A stretch of 64,000 nucleotides of DNA from Acidithrix ferrooxidans (lineage in GTDB: Bacteria > Actinomycetota > Acidimicrobiia > Acidimicrobiales > Acidimicrobiaceae). The notes beneath the pieces are model-generated. The model saw only the letters and a program-made list of their open reading frames with translations. It made no database searches and was not told where the DNA came from. Every line of letters begins with the position of its first letter. Position 1 is the first letter of the stretch. The stretch spans positions 62,001-126,000 of the forward strand of contig NZ_JXYS01000001.1 of assembly GCF_000949295.1 (NCBI RefSeq). The letters run 5' to 3'. Positions 35,681 to 45,335 of this stretch are shown here, in pieces. The position numbers and the translations under genes were made by a program.

Positions 35681-37195
35681 ATGGATCACTGTGAGTTGTT
35701 AGACTGGGCAAGCCGGGAACTAAAAAATGCATTTCTCTTTGAGGAGGATCTCATTCGATTATCGAGGCTACTCATGGCTGCAGGGATCGGTGATTTTGCT
35801 CACCACTGCCCAGATCGCGAAGTTACCGGGATTACCATCGATTCTCGAAAGGTGACCCCTGGTAATCTTTTTGTTGGTCTTCCAGGAAGAAGTTATGATG
35901 GCGCCACATTTGCGAGGGATGCCTTAAGTCGTGGTGCCTGTAGTGCGATTATCAGTGATTATCACAAAGACGATCTAGAGGCTGAACTGGAGGGTCTGTT
36001 AGTCATTGAAAGGCTGGATCGTAAAGTTTTAGCTGATCTTGTCTATGCGTTCTATGGTGATATCTCAGAAAAAATTAGACTTATAGGTGTAACTGGAACC
36101 AACGGCAAGACAACTATCACCCATATGGTTGCACACGTCTTAAATGTGCTTGGTTCACCATCTCGAGTGATTGGTACCTTAAATGGTGAGCTCACGACCC
36201 CCGAGTCGCCTGAACTGTTTAGCAGGATCGCAAGTGCCATCTCAGATGGTGCCTCCAACCTGGCGATGGAGGCGTCCTCGATCGCGATCGATCAGGGGCG
36301 AATCAATAACCTCACCTTTTTCGTCTCGGTCTTTACTAATCTCACTCCAGATCACCTTGACTATCATGGCGACATAGAGAGCTATTTTTTAGCCAAAACC
36401 AAGCTCTTCCAGGGCGGTCGAAGCCGTTTTTGTGTGATCAACAGAGATACTCCATATGGACTTAGACTGCTTTTGTCTGGCAACATTTCGGGCACTAGCT
36501 ATAGCATAAGTGACGCGACAGATCTTTCCTTGAAGATGAGTGAGATCACCTTCACCTACTGCGGTCGTGGCTTTATGGTTCCATTGACCGGAGAACATAA
36601 CCTTTCAAATTCGCTTGGGGCAATCGAGGTCCTTCGATTGATGGGTTTTGGACTTGGGGAGATCTCTAGCGCCCTATCCACCTTTAGTGGGGTTCCAGGA
36701 CGGCTAGAGCTAGTTAGTGGTGACGATCCAACCCGGGTCTTTGTTGACTATGCGCACTCTCCCGATGCTCTAGAGCATGTTCTTTCCTCGCTAAAGAATC
36801 TTTTAGAGGATGAGGGCCGTCTTATTTTGGTCTTCGGAGCTGGTGGTAATCGCGACTCTATCAAGCGTTCACTGATGGGTGAGGTAGCTGGCAGGTACGC
36901 AGATATGGTCGTTGTGACCAATGACAATCCTCGAAATGAGGATCCCAAAGCGATAGCTATGGCGATATTGGCCGGTTTGAGCGATTCTAAAAGAGACGTT
37001 CCCAGCGTCGTTATCTACGATCGTCGTAGCGCAATTGAGCATGCGATTATGGCTGCGGGCGATAAGGACGTTGTTTTGATTGCAGGCAAGGGCCATGAAC
37101 GCTATCAATTGATTGGACCTAATCGTTTTGAATTTATCGATGGTGACGTGGCTCGATTGGTTTTGAATTTAAAGAGGCAGGAGCTGATAACGTGA
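35681..37195 (+). CDS. murE: UDP-MurNAc-Ala-Glu:meso-DAP ligase MurE
   Basis: Adds the third amino acid to the UDP-MurNAc peptide. It has the ATP-binding motif GVTGTNGKTT and the meso-DAP specificity motif DNPR in VVTNDNPRNEDP, matching the complete DAP pathway in the same window. Length (504 aa) is normal. It ends overlapping mraY (GTGA). No murF lies between them, unlike the standard dcw order. Confidence 0.95.
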   Translation: MDHCELLDWASRELKNAFLFEEDLIRLSRLLMAAGIGDFAHHCPDREVTGITIDSRKVTPGNLFVGLPGRSYDGATFARDALSRGACSAIISDYHKDDLEAELEGLLVIERLDRKVLADLVYAFYGDISEKIRLIGVTGTNGKTTITHMVAHVLNVLGSPSRVIGTLNGELTTPESPELFSRIASAISDGASNLAMEASSIAIDQGRINNLTFFVSVFTNLTPDHLDYHGDIESYFLAKTKLFQGGRSRFCVINRDTPYGLRLLLSGNISGTSYSISDATDLSLKMSEITFTYCGRGFMVPLTGEHNLSNSLGAIEVLRLMGFGLGEISSALSTFSGVPGRLELVSGDDPTRVFVDYAHSPDALEHVLSSLKNLLEDEGRLILVFGAGGNRDSIKRSLMGEVAGRYADMVVVTNDNPRNEDPKAIAMAILAGLSDSKRDVPSVVIYDRRSAIEHAIMAAGDKDVVLIAGKGHERYQLIGPNRFEFIDGDVARLVLNLKRQELIT

Positions 37196-38232
37196 TCGCG
37201 ATTCTTGTCTCGTCGGCACTTGCATTTTTGGTTGCTGTCCTGGCAACCAGTTATCTGATTAAGTTTTTACGGGCCTATAAGATTGGCCAGCAGATCAGAG
37301 AAGATGGGCCAAAGCGTCACGTCTCTAAGGCTGGAACCCCAACGATGGGTGGCATTGTAATTTTACTGGGAGTTCTAGTCGGATATTTGGGAGCTCATGC
37401 CAACTTGGGAATTCCAATCTCCTCTGGTGGCTTGCTCGTTCTGTTTGCTGCTCTTGGAGCGGGGTTGGTTGGCTTCTTGGACGACTTTATCAAGATCAGG
37501 AAGGCTCGTTCCCTTGGTCTTACAAAGTCGGCTAAGATCCTTGGTCAGATTATTGTGGCAGGCCTCTTCGCCTTTGGCGCCCACTTTTGGGCACATGTGC
37601 CATCGTCGATCGACTTTGTGCGTTTCAGTGGTTTTGCTTTCCACGTTCCCGTCTGGGCTTGGATAGTCTTTGCGACCTTGGTAGTCATAGGTTCTTCAAA
37701 TGCCGTCAATCTGACTGATGGATTGGATGGATTGGCCGCAGGATCGGCGATCTTTGCCTTTGGGTGCTTGACGATTATTGGATATTGGCAATTCCGTCAC
37801 GAATCTGTCTATCACGTCTCTAGTGCTATCGATATAGGAATAATAACCGTAGCGATGTGTGGGGCTTTAGCTGGATTTCTATGGTGGAATGCTGCGCCCG
37901 CAAAGATATTTATGGGAGATACGGGCTCCTTAGCGATTGGGGCGGCCTTAGGAGCTACCACACTGATCATGGGGCTAGACCTTTGGCTGGCTATTCTTGC
38001 GGGGCTATTTGTTATCGTAACATTGAGCGTGGTTATTCAGGTCATCTCATTTAGAGTATTTCATCGTCGTGTCTTTAGGATGGCACCACTTCACCATCAC
38101 TTTGAATTGATTGGATGGCCCGAAACGACAGTTATCGTCCGTTTTTGGATGATGGCCGGAATCTTTACAGCGATCGCGCTTGGCCTTTTCTATGCTGACT
38201 TTCTCTCTATTGGAAATCTGATCAAACAATGA
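37192..38232 (+). CDS. mraY: Phospho-MurNAc-pentapeptide translocase MraY
   Basis: Integral membrane enzyme that makes lipid I from UDP-MurNAc-pentapeptide and undecaprenyl phosphate. About ten hydrophobic helices carry the conserved KAGTPTMGG, FLDDFIK, NLTDGLDGLAAG and MGDTGSLAIG motifs and the late HHHFEL. Length is 346 aa. Start GTG 37192 overlaps the murE stop. Confidence 0.95.
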   Translation: MIAILVSSALAFLVAVLATSYLIKFLRAYKIGQQIREDGPKRHVSKAGTPTMGGIVILLGVLVGYLGAHANLGIPISSGGLLVLFAALGAGLVGFLDDFIKIRKARSLGLTKSAKILGQIIVAGLFAFGAHFWAHVPSSIDFVRFSGFAFHVPVWAWIVFATLVVIGSSNAVNLTDGLDGLAAGSAIFAFGCLTIIGYWQFRHESVYHVSSAIDIGIITVAMCGALAGFLWWNAAPAKIFMGDTGSLAIGAALGATTLIMGLDLWLAILAGLFVIVTLSVVIQVISFRVFHRRVFRMAPLHHHFELIGWPETTVIVRFWMMAGIFTAIALGLFYADFLSIGNLIKQ

Positions 38233-38323
38233 TTGAGCCTACGACCCCATCTTTAGCAGAGGGCATATCCATGGATCGTTGTGGTTGGTTGCGGCACGCT
38301 ACCTTGGGATCTCGAGGTGGCCG

Positions 38324-39661
38324 ATGAAGCCTTTGACCCAGGAGAACCAAGGTGATTCAGCGACTGGACACTCTAGCCAATCAATTCTGGTGGGAGGCTA
38401 CGGACGCGCGGGTAAGAGCGCGGTAAGGCTAGCAAGACAACTTGGATGCAACGTGATAGTCTTTGAGTCGAATTTGGCTATCGATCTTCCTGGAGATCTG
38501 AGCGTGATTCGAGATGAAAATGAACTTGCGGATCTGATCGTCGATGTTGATAAGGTCATCGTCTCCCCGGGTATAGAACCAACCCATGGTCTCTTTGGCG
38601 ATCCATCAAAGGTCCAAAGTGAGATGGCTTTCGCCAGAGAGCGCATTACTTCACCGATTATCGCTATTACGGGGACGAACGGAAAGACGACTGTATCAAC
38701 CCTATTGGCTGAGATGGCTGAGCGATCGGGGAGCAGCGTTAGGGCTCTTGGAAATATCGGAACGCCCCTAAGTGAGGCTGTTGGTTCTAATCTTGACCTT
38801 ATAGTACTTGAAGCCTCCTCTTTTCAATTGGCCAATACCTCTAACCTTGCACCTATTCAGGCGGCGATTTTAAACTTTGCCCCTGACCACCTGGATTGGC
38901 ATGGCTCTATTGAGCACTATCTAGCTTCGAAGATGCGAATCGTTGAGGGGATGGATGACGATGCGCAGGTTTGGATTTCGAACTTCTCACCCGAAGTATC
39001 TGGCTCCTTGGACGCTATCGGGCGTTCCTACAGGCAGATTTTAGGCGAGGGTGGCGACATCTTTGAGAACGAGTTGATAGTTCTAGGGCGATCGATCGGG
39101 CCGATCTCTGACCTCAAGAGACAGTTCAACCACGATTTGACGAACTTTCTATTTGCAGGTGCGATGGCAGCCTCCTTTGGTTGTGACTACGATGCAATTC
39201 GTTCAACGTGCCTTGAATTTGAGGGGTTGGCCCATCGTATGCAATACGTTGGCTCCTTTGGGGGGTATCAGGTCTTTGATGACTCCAAGGCAACCACTCC
39301 GGATGCTGTTATCTGTGACATGGAGTCTCTGCAGGACGTGGTCTTGATTGCAGGTGGCAAGAACAAGGGGTTGGACCTATCGGTTTTGGCGATTTTGGCA
39401 CCAAAGTTACGTGGTGTAGTTGCAATCGGAGAGTCCGCAAGTGATATTGAAGGTGCCTTTGTGGGTCACGACCTTTCTGTCGTGCGAGCTTTCTCTATGG
39501 CTGATGCGGTCGAAGGTGCCTTTGGTATGGCTCAAATGGGTGATTCCATCGTTCTTTCACCTGGTTGTACCTCCTGGGATTGGTACTCTTCCTACGTTGA
39601 GCGAGGCTTGGACTTTCAGAGTTCAATTAAAAAAAGTGCTCGGTTGCGTGGGCTGATATGA
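38324..39661 (+). CDS. murD: UDP-MurNAc-Ala:D-glutamate ligase MurD
   Basis: Adds D-glutamate to UDP-MurNAc-L-Ala. The N-terminal Rossmann-like domain (VGGYGRAGKSAV) is followed by ATP-binding ITGTNGKTT and the C-terminal domain with VFDDSKATTPDA. I prefer ATG 38324 (445 aa) with GAGGTGG just upstream, 91 bp after mraY. The frame is open to a TTG at 38279 that lacks support. A separate 35-codon frame overlapping the mraY stop is probably noise. Confidence 0.94.
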   Translation: MKPLTQENQGDSATGHSSQSILVGGYGRAGKSAVRLARQLGCNVIVFESNLAIDLPGDLSVIRDENELADLIVDVDKVIVSPGIEPTHGLFGDPSKVQSEMAFARERITSPIIAITGTNGKTTVSTLLAEMAERSGSSVRALGNIGTPLSEAVGSNLDLIVLEASSFQLANTSNLAPIQAAILNFAPDHLDWHGSIEHYLASKMRIVEGMDDDAQVWISNFSPEVSGSLDAIGRSYRQILGEGGDIFENELIVLGRSIGPISDLKRQFNHDLTNFLFAGAMAASFGCDYDAIRSTCLEFEGLAHRMQYVGSFGGYQVFDDSKATTPDAVICDMESLQDVVLIAGGKNKGLDLSVLAILAPKLRGVVAIGESASDIEGAFVGHDLSVVRAFSMADAVEGAFGMAQMGDSIVLSPGCTSWDWYSSYVERGLDFQSSIKKSARLRGLI

Positions 39662-39733
39662 GAGTTTTTGGTTCATGATGTTAGGTCGTTGTATCTTATC
39701 CCATGATTTGAGTGGGGTTTCGGAGGAACTGGT

Positions 39734-41101
39734 ATGAATTTGGATTCAAAGGCAAAGCCGGATCGAAGATTTCATCTGATCAGCGGTGGCAACTCCAACG
39801 TCTCGACAGCGGAATCGAATTTGGAGACTGATCAGGAAGATCTACCTGGCGAGGTATCTGGTTCGGAGTCCGATTCGGGCCATGGCATTTTTTCTCGCAG
39901 GCGCACTAGTGGGCGTTTAGGGACTCTATCTCTCGATGGAATGGGCTATGACGAACTAGAGGATGAGTTAAGTCAGAGCGATCGCATCTATGAGCGAAGC
40001 TCGCTTAGTTTTTCATTAATCGCTCTGGTTTTGGTCCTTCTCTTGGTTGGCTCTGCCATGGTCCTATCAACGTCATTCGTCCCTTCACTTGGTTTAAAGG
40101 GTTCGGGCTCTCCCTTTTCGATCTTTGAACGCCAGGCGATCTGGATCGTGATGGGCTTGTTTCTATTCTTTGGTATCGCTCGAATCAACCCCAAGCGAAT
40201 TGCACCATTTGCTCGATTGGGAATTGTTCCAGCCATAGTATTTCTAATAATTGTGCTTGTGCCAGGCGTGGGACTTGCTGTAGGTGGAGCCAAGCGATGG
40301 CTTGGGATCTCCTTCTTACGTTTTCAGCCCTCTGAATTTGCGAAGTTAGCTGTCATCTTGTACCTGGCCGGCTTCTTTACGCCGGCGGTTCCTATTCGTT
40401 TGCAACGATTTTCAAAGGCTCTTCCGGCTATATTGCTGGTTGGATTGATCTGTGGTCAGGTTCTGCTTGAGCCCGATATGGGTACCGCCATGGTGGTCGG
40501 ATCGATTCTGATTGGGATGCTCTTTCTAGCGGGTATGCGTATGAGGGTCTTTGCACCATTTGCCTTCGCAACTATTTGCCTTGCCACAGTGGCAGCGCTT
40601 GCTCGAAGTTATCGACGCCAGAGACTCCTCTCATTTCTTCATCCTTGGCAGAATCGGTTGAGCTACTCCTATCAGGAGGTACAGGGGCTTGTTGCATTTG
40701 CTACAGGTGGAGTTCATGGTGTTGGAATCGGCGCCGGTTCAGCAAAGTGGGGGTACCTGCCCAACAGCCAGACGGACTTTATTTTCGCTGTAATTGGCCA
40801 AGAAGCCGGTGTAATCGGCGGTCTTTTTGTGCTTGGACTATTGGCAGGTTTGACCTATGCCATCTTTAGGGTGGGGCTGAGAGCGCCAAGTCGGTTTGAG
40901 TTTTTGGTCTGTATAGGCATGGCTCTTTGGGTGGGGAGCCAAACACTGCTAAATATTGGCGCTGTTTTGGGTCTCTTGCCCGTGACCGGGGTTCCCTTGC
41001 CGTTGATCTCTGCCGGAGGCTCCTCGCTCCTCTTTATGATGGCTGGCCTTGGAATAGTTCTAGGGGTTGCTCGTCATAGTGATCCATCTCTGCGACGTTA
41101 A
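39734..41101 (+). CDS. ftsW: SEDS peptidoglycan glycosyltransferase FtsW
   Basis: Septal glycosyltransferase partner of FtsI. A hydrophilic N-terminal extension of about 90 residues precedes the multi-helix SEDS core with GGAKRWLG, FQPSEFAKL, LEPDMGTA and the late VTGVPLPLISAGGSS. Length is 455 aa. It is the last dcw gene before the 14.4-kb interruption; murG would normally follow. Confidence 0.93.
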   Translation: MNLDSKAKPDRRFHLISGGNSNVSTAESNLETDQEDLPGEVSGSESDSGHGIFSRRRTSGRLGTLSLDGMGYDELEDELSQSDRIYERSSLSFSLIALVLVLLLVGSAMVLSTSFVPSLGLKGSGSPFSIFERQAIWIVMGLFLFFGIARINPKRIAPFARLGIVPAIVFLIIVLVPGVGLAVGGAKRWLGISFLRFQPSEFAKLAVILYLAGFFTPAVPIRLQRFSKALPAILLVGLICGQVLLEPDMGTAMVVGSILIGMLFLAGMRMRVFAPFAFATICLATVAALARSYRRQRLLSFLHPWQNRLSYSYQEVQGLVAFATGGVHGVGIGAGSAKWGYLPNSQTDFIFAVIGQEAGVIGGLFVLGLLAGLTYAIFRVGLRAPSRFEFLVCIGMALWVGSQTLLNIGAVLGLLPVTGVPLPLISAGGSSLLFMMAGLGIVLGVARHSDPSLRR

Positions 41102-41707
41102 TACCAACATCTGATTGATACGGAGCTGATTAATACAGAGCGAAATAGCCGACTTTTGGTTATTCCCAGCGGGTGATTATAATGTTGAACCCAGTTGAAT
41201 CGTGGTTTAGCTTTGTCTGTGGCTTTGTCTTGCGATTTGAAGATAAAAGGTAGCTCTTTTGTTTTTATCAAAGCGCGCCGGAAAACCCCGTCCGTAAGGG
41301 CGGGGATGATGTCACGGAGATATAAGGATGCGCCATTTAGGATTGCATGATCTCTGTGTCGAAAAAGGGTTGAACTCTACCCACTTTAGGTGCTTTTTGG
41401 GCTGGATGGTAGATGGACGCGGCCAAAGGTAATTTTTGCTTCTTATGGGGATTTATCCGGCGGAGATCTCTTCTTCTAAGTTGACAGCTGTCCATTTCTA
41501 TTGCCATGTCATTGCCACTTTGTGGATCTTTCAGGGCTGGTTCGATTCAGGACATTTGCTCCAGAGGCGCCATGGTTGTTGCACCTCTGGATTTTTGCAC
41601 CTAGGACGGTGATTGTGATGGTGATGGCTATGGATCGATCATGGGAAATCAAAAGGTAAACGAAGTAGTCGGTTGAAAACTTTTACTTTAGGTCTTTGAT
41701 TTTAGGG
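41102..41707. other. Intergenic after ftsW, with IS605/TnpB-like 3' hairpin
   Basis: No gene. It contains a compact hairpin at 41286-41305 (listed separately). Other frames are short and stop-rich. Confidence 0.4.
41286..41305 (+). ncRNA. Possible orphan IS200/IS605 right-end / omegaRNA-like hairpin
   Basis: CCCCGTCC and GGGCGGGG form an 8-bp stem (one G-T wobble) around a GTAA loop, preceded by AAAA and followed by ATGATGTCA. This resembles the hairpin at the 3' end of tnpB-bearing IS605-type elements. No tnpB-like reading frame is present upstream. It could equally be an ordinary terminator, although no T run follows. Confidence 0.35.
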
Positions 41708-43084
41708 TTAATTGAGTCTTTCAAATTCCGCGGTAAAGTGCCTCAGAAATTGCGGAGCTTTAGTTATCTTGTACCCCTTTAAACCCTTGGCATCCTCAGC
41801 TACCTTTTTTGCGACCTCTATAACATAGTCAATGTGGCTTTGGGTGTAGGTTCGCCTTGGGATCGCAAGGCGAACTAGATCCATAGTGGCTGGAACTTCA
41901 GTTCCCTGCGGAGTCATCCCAAACATGACAGTACCGATCTCGCATCCGCGAATTCCGCCCATCTCATAGAGGGCAACGGCTAGAGCTTGTCCAGGGTATT
42001 GTAGCGGTGGAATGTGGGATAGAAAAGCACGGGCATCTATGTAGATTGCGTGGCCGCCGTAGGGCTTTACTACAGGAATGCCCGCCTTGTCGAGTGCATC
42101 GCCTAGGTAGGAGGTGGATGTGATTCGATATTGGAGGTAGTCGTGTGAGATCGCCTCCTTGAGCCCTACTGCGATTGCCTCTAGGTCTCTTCCGGCAAGG
42201 CCCCCGTAGGTTGGAAAGCCCTCGGTGAGAATGAGCATGTTTCGTGCTTTTTCGGCTAGAAGGTCGTCGTTACAGGCGAGCCATCCGCCGATATTTGCCA
42301 GAGGATCCTTCTTGGCGCTCATGGTCATTCCATCAGCGTAGGATATCATCTTTTTTACTATTTCTTTTACATCCATATTCTCATAGCCGGCTTCTCGAAG
42401 ACGTATGAACCAGGCGTTTTCTGCAAATCGACAGGCATCCAAGAAGAACGCTATGTTGAATTCATGTGCAATCTTAGAGACCTCTTCAATGTTGGCCATC
42501 GAAACGGGTTGGCCCCCACCTGAGTTGTTTGTTATCGTCAGCATGATAATTGGGATATTTTGAGGACCAACTCGGTCGATCAACTCTCTTAGAGCGTCAG
42601 TATTCATATTTCCCTTAAAGGGATGAATAGTTGCTGGGTCTTTTCCCTCTTCGATGACCAGATCTACCCCTTGAGCTCCAACAAATTCAATGTTGGCTCG
42701 GGTTGTATCAAAGTGTGTATTGGAGGGGATGACCATGCCATCTCCAGCGATAGATGAAAAGAGAATCTTCTCTGCCGCTCGACCCTGATGGGTTGGAATT
42801 ATGTGCTTGAAGTCGAATAAATCAACGACTGCTTCACGAAAGATCTCCCAGGATGGTGAGCCAGCATAGGATTCATCCCCATGTTGAATTGCCGCCCATT
42901 GGTCCCTGCTCATCGCTCCGGTTCCAGAATCGGTGAGCAGATCTATTAGGACGTCTTTGGCGGGAATATTAAAGACGTTGTACTTTGCTTTTTCGATAGC
43001 ACTCTTTCGTTCATCCCGGCTCATTAGCTTGATCGGCTCCACGGAATGAATTCGAAATGGTTCTATTATTGTGTTGAACTCCAT
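41708..43084 (-). CDS. tnaA: Tryptophanase
   Basis: PLP-dependent beta-eliminating lyase converting tryptophan to indole, pyruvate and ammonia. It shows the family blocks DLLTDSGTGAMS, IPTHQGRAAE, FFLDACRFAENA and the PLP lysine in MTMSAKKDPLANIGG. Near the C-terminus the sequence is CEIG, as in tryptophanase (VEIG), whereas tyrosine phenol-lyase has an arginine there; this favours tryptophanase. Length is 458 aa. It is the only minus-strand gene in the interruption and has no leader peptide or permease gene nearby. Confidence 0.85.
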   Translation of the reverse strand: MEFNTIIEPFRIHSVEPIKLMSRDERKSAIEKAKYNVFNIPAKDVLIDLLTDSGTGAMSRDQWAAIQHGDESYAGSPSWEIFREAVVDLFDFKHIIPTHQGRAAEKILFSSIAGDGMVIPSNTHFDTTRANIEFVGAQGVDLVIEEGKDPATIHPFKGNMNTDALRELIDRVGPQNIPIIMLTITNNSGGGQPVSMANIEEVSKIAHEFNIAFFLDACRFAENAWFIRLREAGYENMDVKEIVKKMISYADGMTMSAKKDPLANIGGWLACNDDLLAEKARNMLILTEGFPTYGGLAGRDLEAIAVGLKEAISHDYLQYRITSTSYLGDALDKAGIPVVKPYGGHAIYIDARAFLSHIPPLQYPGQALAVALYEMGGIRGCEIGTVMFGMTPQGTEVPATMDLVRLAIPRRTYTQSHIDYVIEVAKKVAEDAKGLKGYKITKAPQFLRHFTAEFERLN

Positions 43085-43959
43085 GGCTCGATGTTACATT
43101 GTAGCGTTACCAGATTCCGTAGTTAGATTTTAAATCTGCAGCTCACAGGTATATTTTAGGGTCAGAAAATGGTGCATGTTTTTTTTGGAACAGACACTTT
43201 GTTGACTAAGGTTTGCGGTTCGTGCCGAAGTTGCTCTAATAGCTAGTCAAATTGTTCGGCGATCGGTGAGCTTCTTTCACAAGAGAAAGTGACACCTTTG
43301 TGCCTCACTATTTGGTTTTTCTTGGGTAAGTGCGTGATTCGTTGTCTCTAAGGAAGATATTGGTTACCCGGTCCTTTCTATAGGCTGTTTTTGAAAACCG
43401 TTGTTATTGATTTTTATGAAAGTTGAACCTCTTGCTTGCTGGGTAATTAGATAGCAATTAGTTCGTGAAATGGCATCTATTACTTTGAATGATCTTTGGT
43501 GAATTAATTTTTATATTTCTTCATTGCAATATAATTTTGGAATTTCTGGATCACTCTGAGATTATCCCACGCCGAACAAGGGCTATTTCTTGTATTTCTT
43601 GAATCAACGCCTCTTTGAAATGAGGATCTACGAAAGCACCTTGCTGAGGACACGACCTCTGGTTCGTACCTCCAAAGATCCGTAGTGACTCAAAGATCCG
43701 TAGTGACTCAAAGATCCGTAGTGACTCAAAGAGACCTCTTCTTGATCGTTCTTTTTGTTGACGGTAGATCGGTGATTCGTAGCCAGTTTGCTCTTCTTTT
43801 TGGTGGCTTTGGAAAATTTCATATCACTTTGACATTTGAAGTTAAATTCCGATTCGCCAATTAAATGTGGTGTAATATCGCTTAGCTACAAGATGTACTT
43901 ATGTGGTTGCCTGGGTTTGCTTCTGAAGCTTAGGCGCACTATGAAGTTGGGGGATATGC
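43085..43959. other. Divergent intergenic region tnaA / coxM
   Basis: About 875 AT-rich bases holding the promoters of both genes and an 18-bp tandem repeat. A 64-codon frame over the repeat (43628-43822, minus) merely encodes it and is not called. Confidence 0.45.
43674..43727. repeat. 18-bp tandem repeat, 3 copies
   Basis: Three perfect head-to-tail copies of AAAGATCCGTAGTGACTC, followed by a partial AAAGA. Confidence 0.95.
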
Positions 43960-44835
43960 ATGCAGGTGCCAGCACCGGTGGAATATGAACGCGCTCTGAG
44001 TGTAGATGACGCTATCGAGCGTCTCACTCGCTTAGGGCCCGAGGCTCGATTGGTAGCGGGAGGACACAGCCTATTACCAATGATGAAGCTGAGACTAGCT
44101 AGACCCGAATGTCTGATCGATATAAATGGATTGGCAGATCTCTCTTTCATAAGACGTGACGGGAATGTGCTTCGGATTGGTGCTATGACGCGCCATAGCG
44201 AGCTTTTGGCTTCTCAGGTCATTTCCGAAGTTGCGAAGATAATCCCAGACGCTGAAGCTGTCATTGCGGATCCGATTGTAAGGAATCGTGGAACTGTAGG
44301 TGGTTCCATGTGTCAAGCAGATCCCGCTGAAGACCTCTCTGCAGTCTTTGCCGCCCTAGATGCCATGGTTGAGATTCGAGGGCCACGAGGGACCAGAGTT
44401 GTCTCAGTAAATGGTTTTCATACGGGCCCCTATTCTACGGTTGTGGAGCCCGATGAGATCTTGACTGAAGTCTCATTTGTAACACAAAAGAATTTAGGTA
44501 GTGCCTATGAAAAGGTTGAGCGCCGCGTTGGCGATTGGGCTATTGCAGCTGCGGGTGCCGTTATCGCTCTCCAAGATGGAAAGATTCAAAGAGTAGGAAT
44601 CGGCTTGGCCGCTGTTGGTGCTCCTGATTTTCGCGCCAGTCGCGCGGAGGCATATCTATTGGGTAAGGATGCCACCCCCGACCTATTTGATGAGGCAGCA
44701 AGAATGGCTAGTGCGGAGTGTAATCCTAACTCTGACCAGCGTGGACCAAGCGCATATAAGCGACATTTGGTGGAGGTATTAACCAGGAGGGCTCTCGATG
44801 GGGCACTAAGTAATTCCAAGGGAAAGGCAAACTAG
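43960..44835 (+). CDS. coxM: CO dehydrogenase medium (FAD) subunit CoxM
   Basis: Flavoprotein subunit passing electrons from the iron-sulfur subunit towards the respiratory chain. The FAD-binding motifs AGGHSLLPMMKLR and TVGGSMCQADP of the xanthine-dehydrogenase family are present. Length (291 aa) matches CoxM. First gene of coxM-coxS-coxL-xdhC, the standard order of form I CO dehydrogenases. coxS begins two bases after its stop. Confidence 0.92.
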   Translation: MQVPAPVEYERALSVDDAIERLTRLGPEARLVAGGHSLLPMMKLRLARPECLIDINGLADLSFIRRDGNVLRIGAMTRHSELLASQVISEVAKIIPDAEAVIADPIVRNRGTVGGSMCQADPAEDLSAVFAALDAMVEIRGPRGTRVVSVNGFHTGPYSTVVEPDEILTEVSFVTQKNLGSAYEKVERRVGDWAIAAAGAVIALQDGKIQRVGIGLAAVGAPDFRASRAEAYLLGKDATPDLFDEAARMASAECNPNSDQRGPSAYKRHLVEVLTRRALDGALSNSKGKAN

Positions 44836-44837
44836 CA

Positions 44838-45335
44838 GTGCGTGTGAATATTGAGGTAAATGGAGTCAACTATTCTGAGGAGATAGAGCCTAGACTTCTG
44901 TTGGTTCACTTTATAAGAGATCAAATCGGGCTAACCGGAACGCATTGGGGCTGTGACACATCCAACTGCGGTACGTGTGTCTTGTGGTTGGATGATCTTC
45001 CAGTTAAGTCCTGTACTGTCTTGACGGCAATGGCAGATGGCCACAGAGTGCGAACAGTAGAGGATCTTGAACAAGGTGGGGAACTGGACCCAGTGCAGAA
45101 GGGCTTCATGCAAGAACACGGCCTTCAGTGTGGCTTTTGCACCCCAGGAATGCTGATGACCGCTCGTGCCCTTTTGGATAGAAATCCCAATCCAAGCGAC
45201 CTTGAGATTCGAGAGGCGATCTCAGGACAGATCTGTAGATGTACGGGTTATGAAAATATTGTTAGAGCGATTCGATGGGCGGCTGCAAACTCTTCTTCGA
45301 ATGGCGCTTTGGATGTAGCGGAGGTTGCGCAATGA
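44838..45335 (+). CDS. coxS: CO dehydrogenase small (2Fe-2S) subunit CoxS
   Basis: Carries two [2Fe-2S] clusters. The plant-type ferredoxin cysteines are in GCDTSNCGTC with a fourth downstream (KSCTV). The second cluster cysteines are in CGFCTPGM and CRCTGYENI. GTG start at 44838. Length (165 aa) is typical. Its stop overlaps the coxL ATG. Confidence 0.94.
   Translation: MRVNIEVNGVNYSEEIEPRLLLVHFIRDQIGLTGTHWGCDTSNCGTCVLWLDDLPVKSCTVLTAMADGHRVRTVEDLEQGGELDPVQKGFMQEHGLQCGFCTPGMLMTARALLDRNPNPSDLEIREAISGQICRCTGYENIVRAIRWAAANSSSNGALDVAEVAQ

Noticed and set aside
38229-38330. Short ATG frame overlapping the mraY stop
   Set aside because: Attractive ATGA overlap, but it ends after about 33 codons in a different frame from murD and has no motif.
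41708-43084. Tyrosine phenol-lyase
   Set aside because: The residue after the conserved glutamate near the C-terminus is Ile (CEIG), as in tryptophanase, rather than Arg.
43628-43822. 64-codon minus-strand frame with a repeated SHYGSL peptide
   Set aside because: The peptide repeat is just the translation of the 18-bp tandem DNA repeat, and there is no ribosome binding site or family match.
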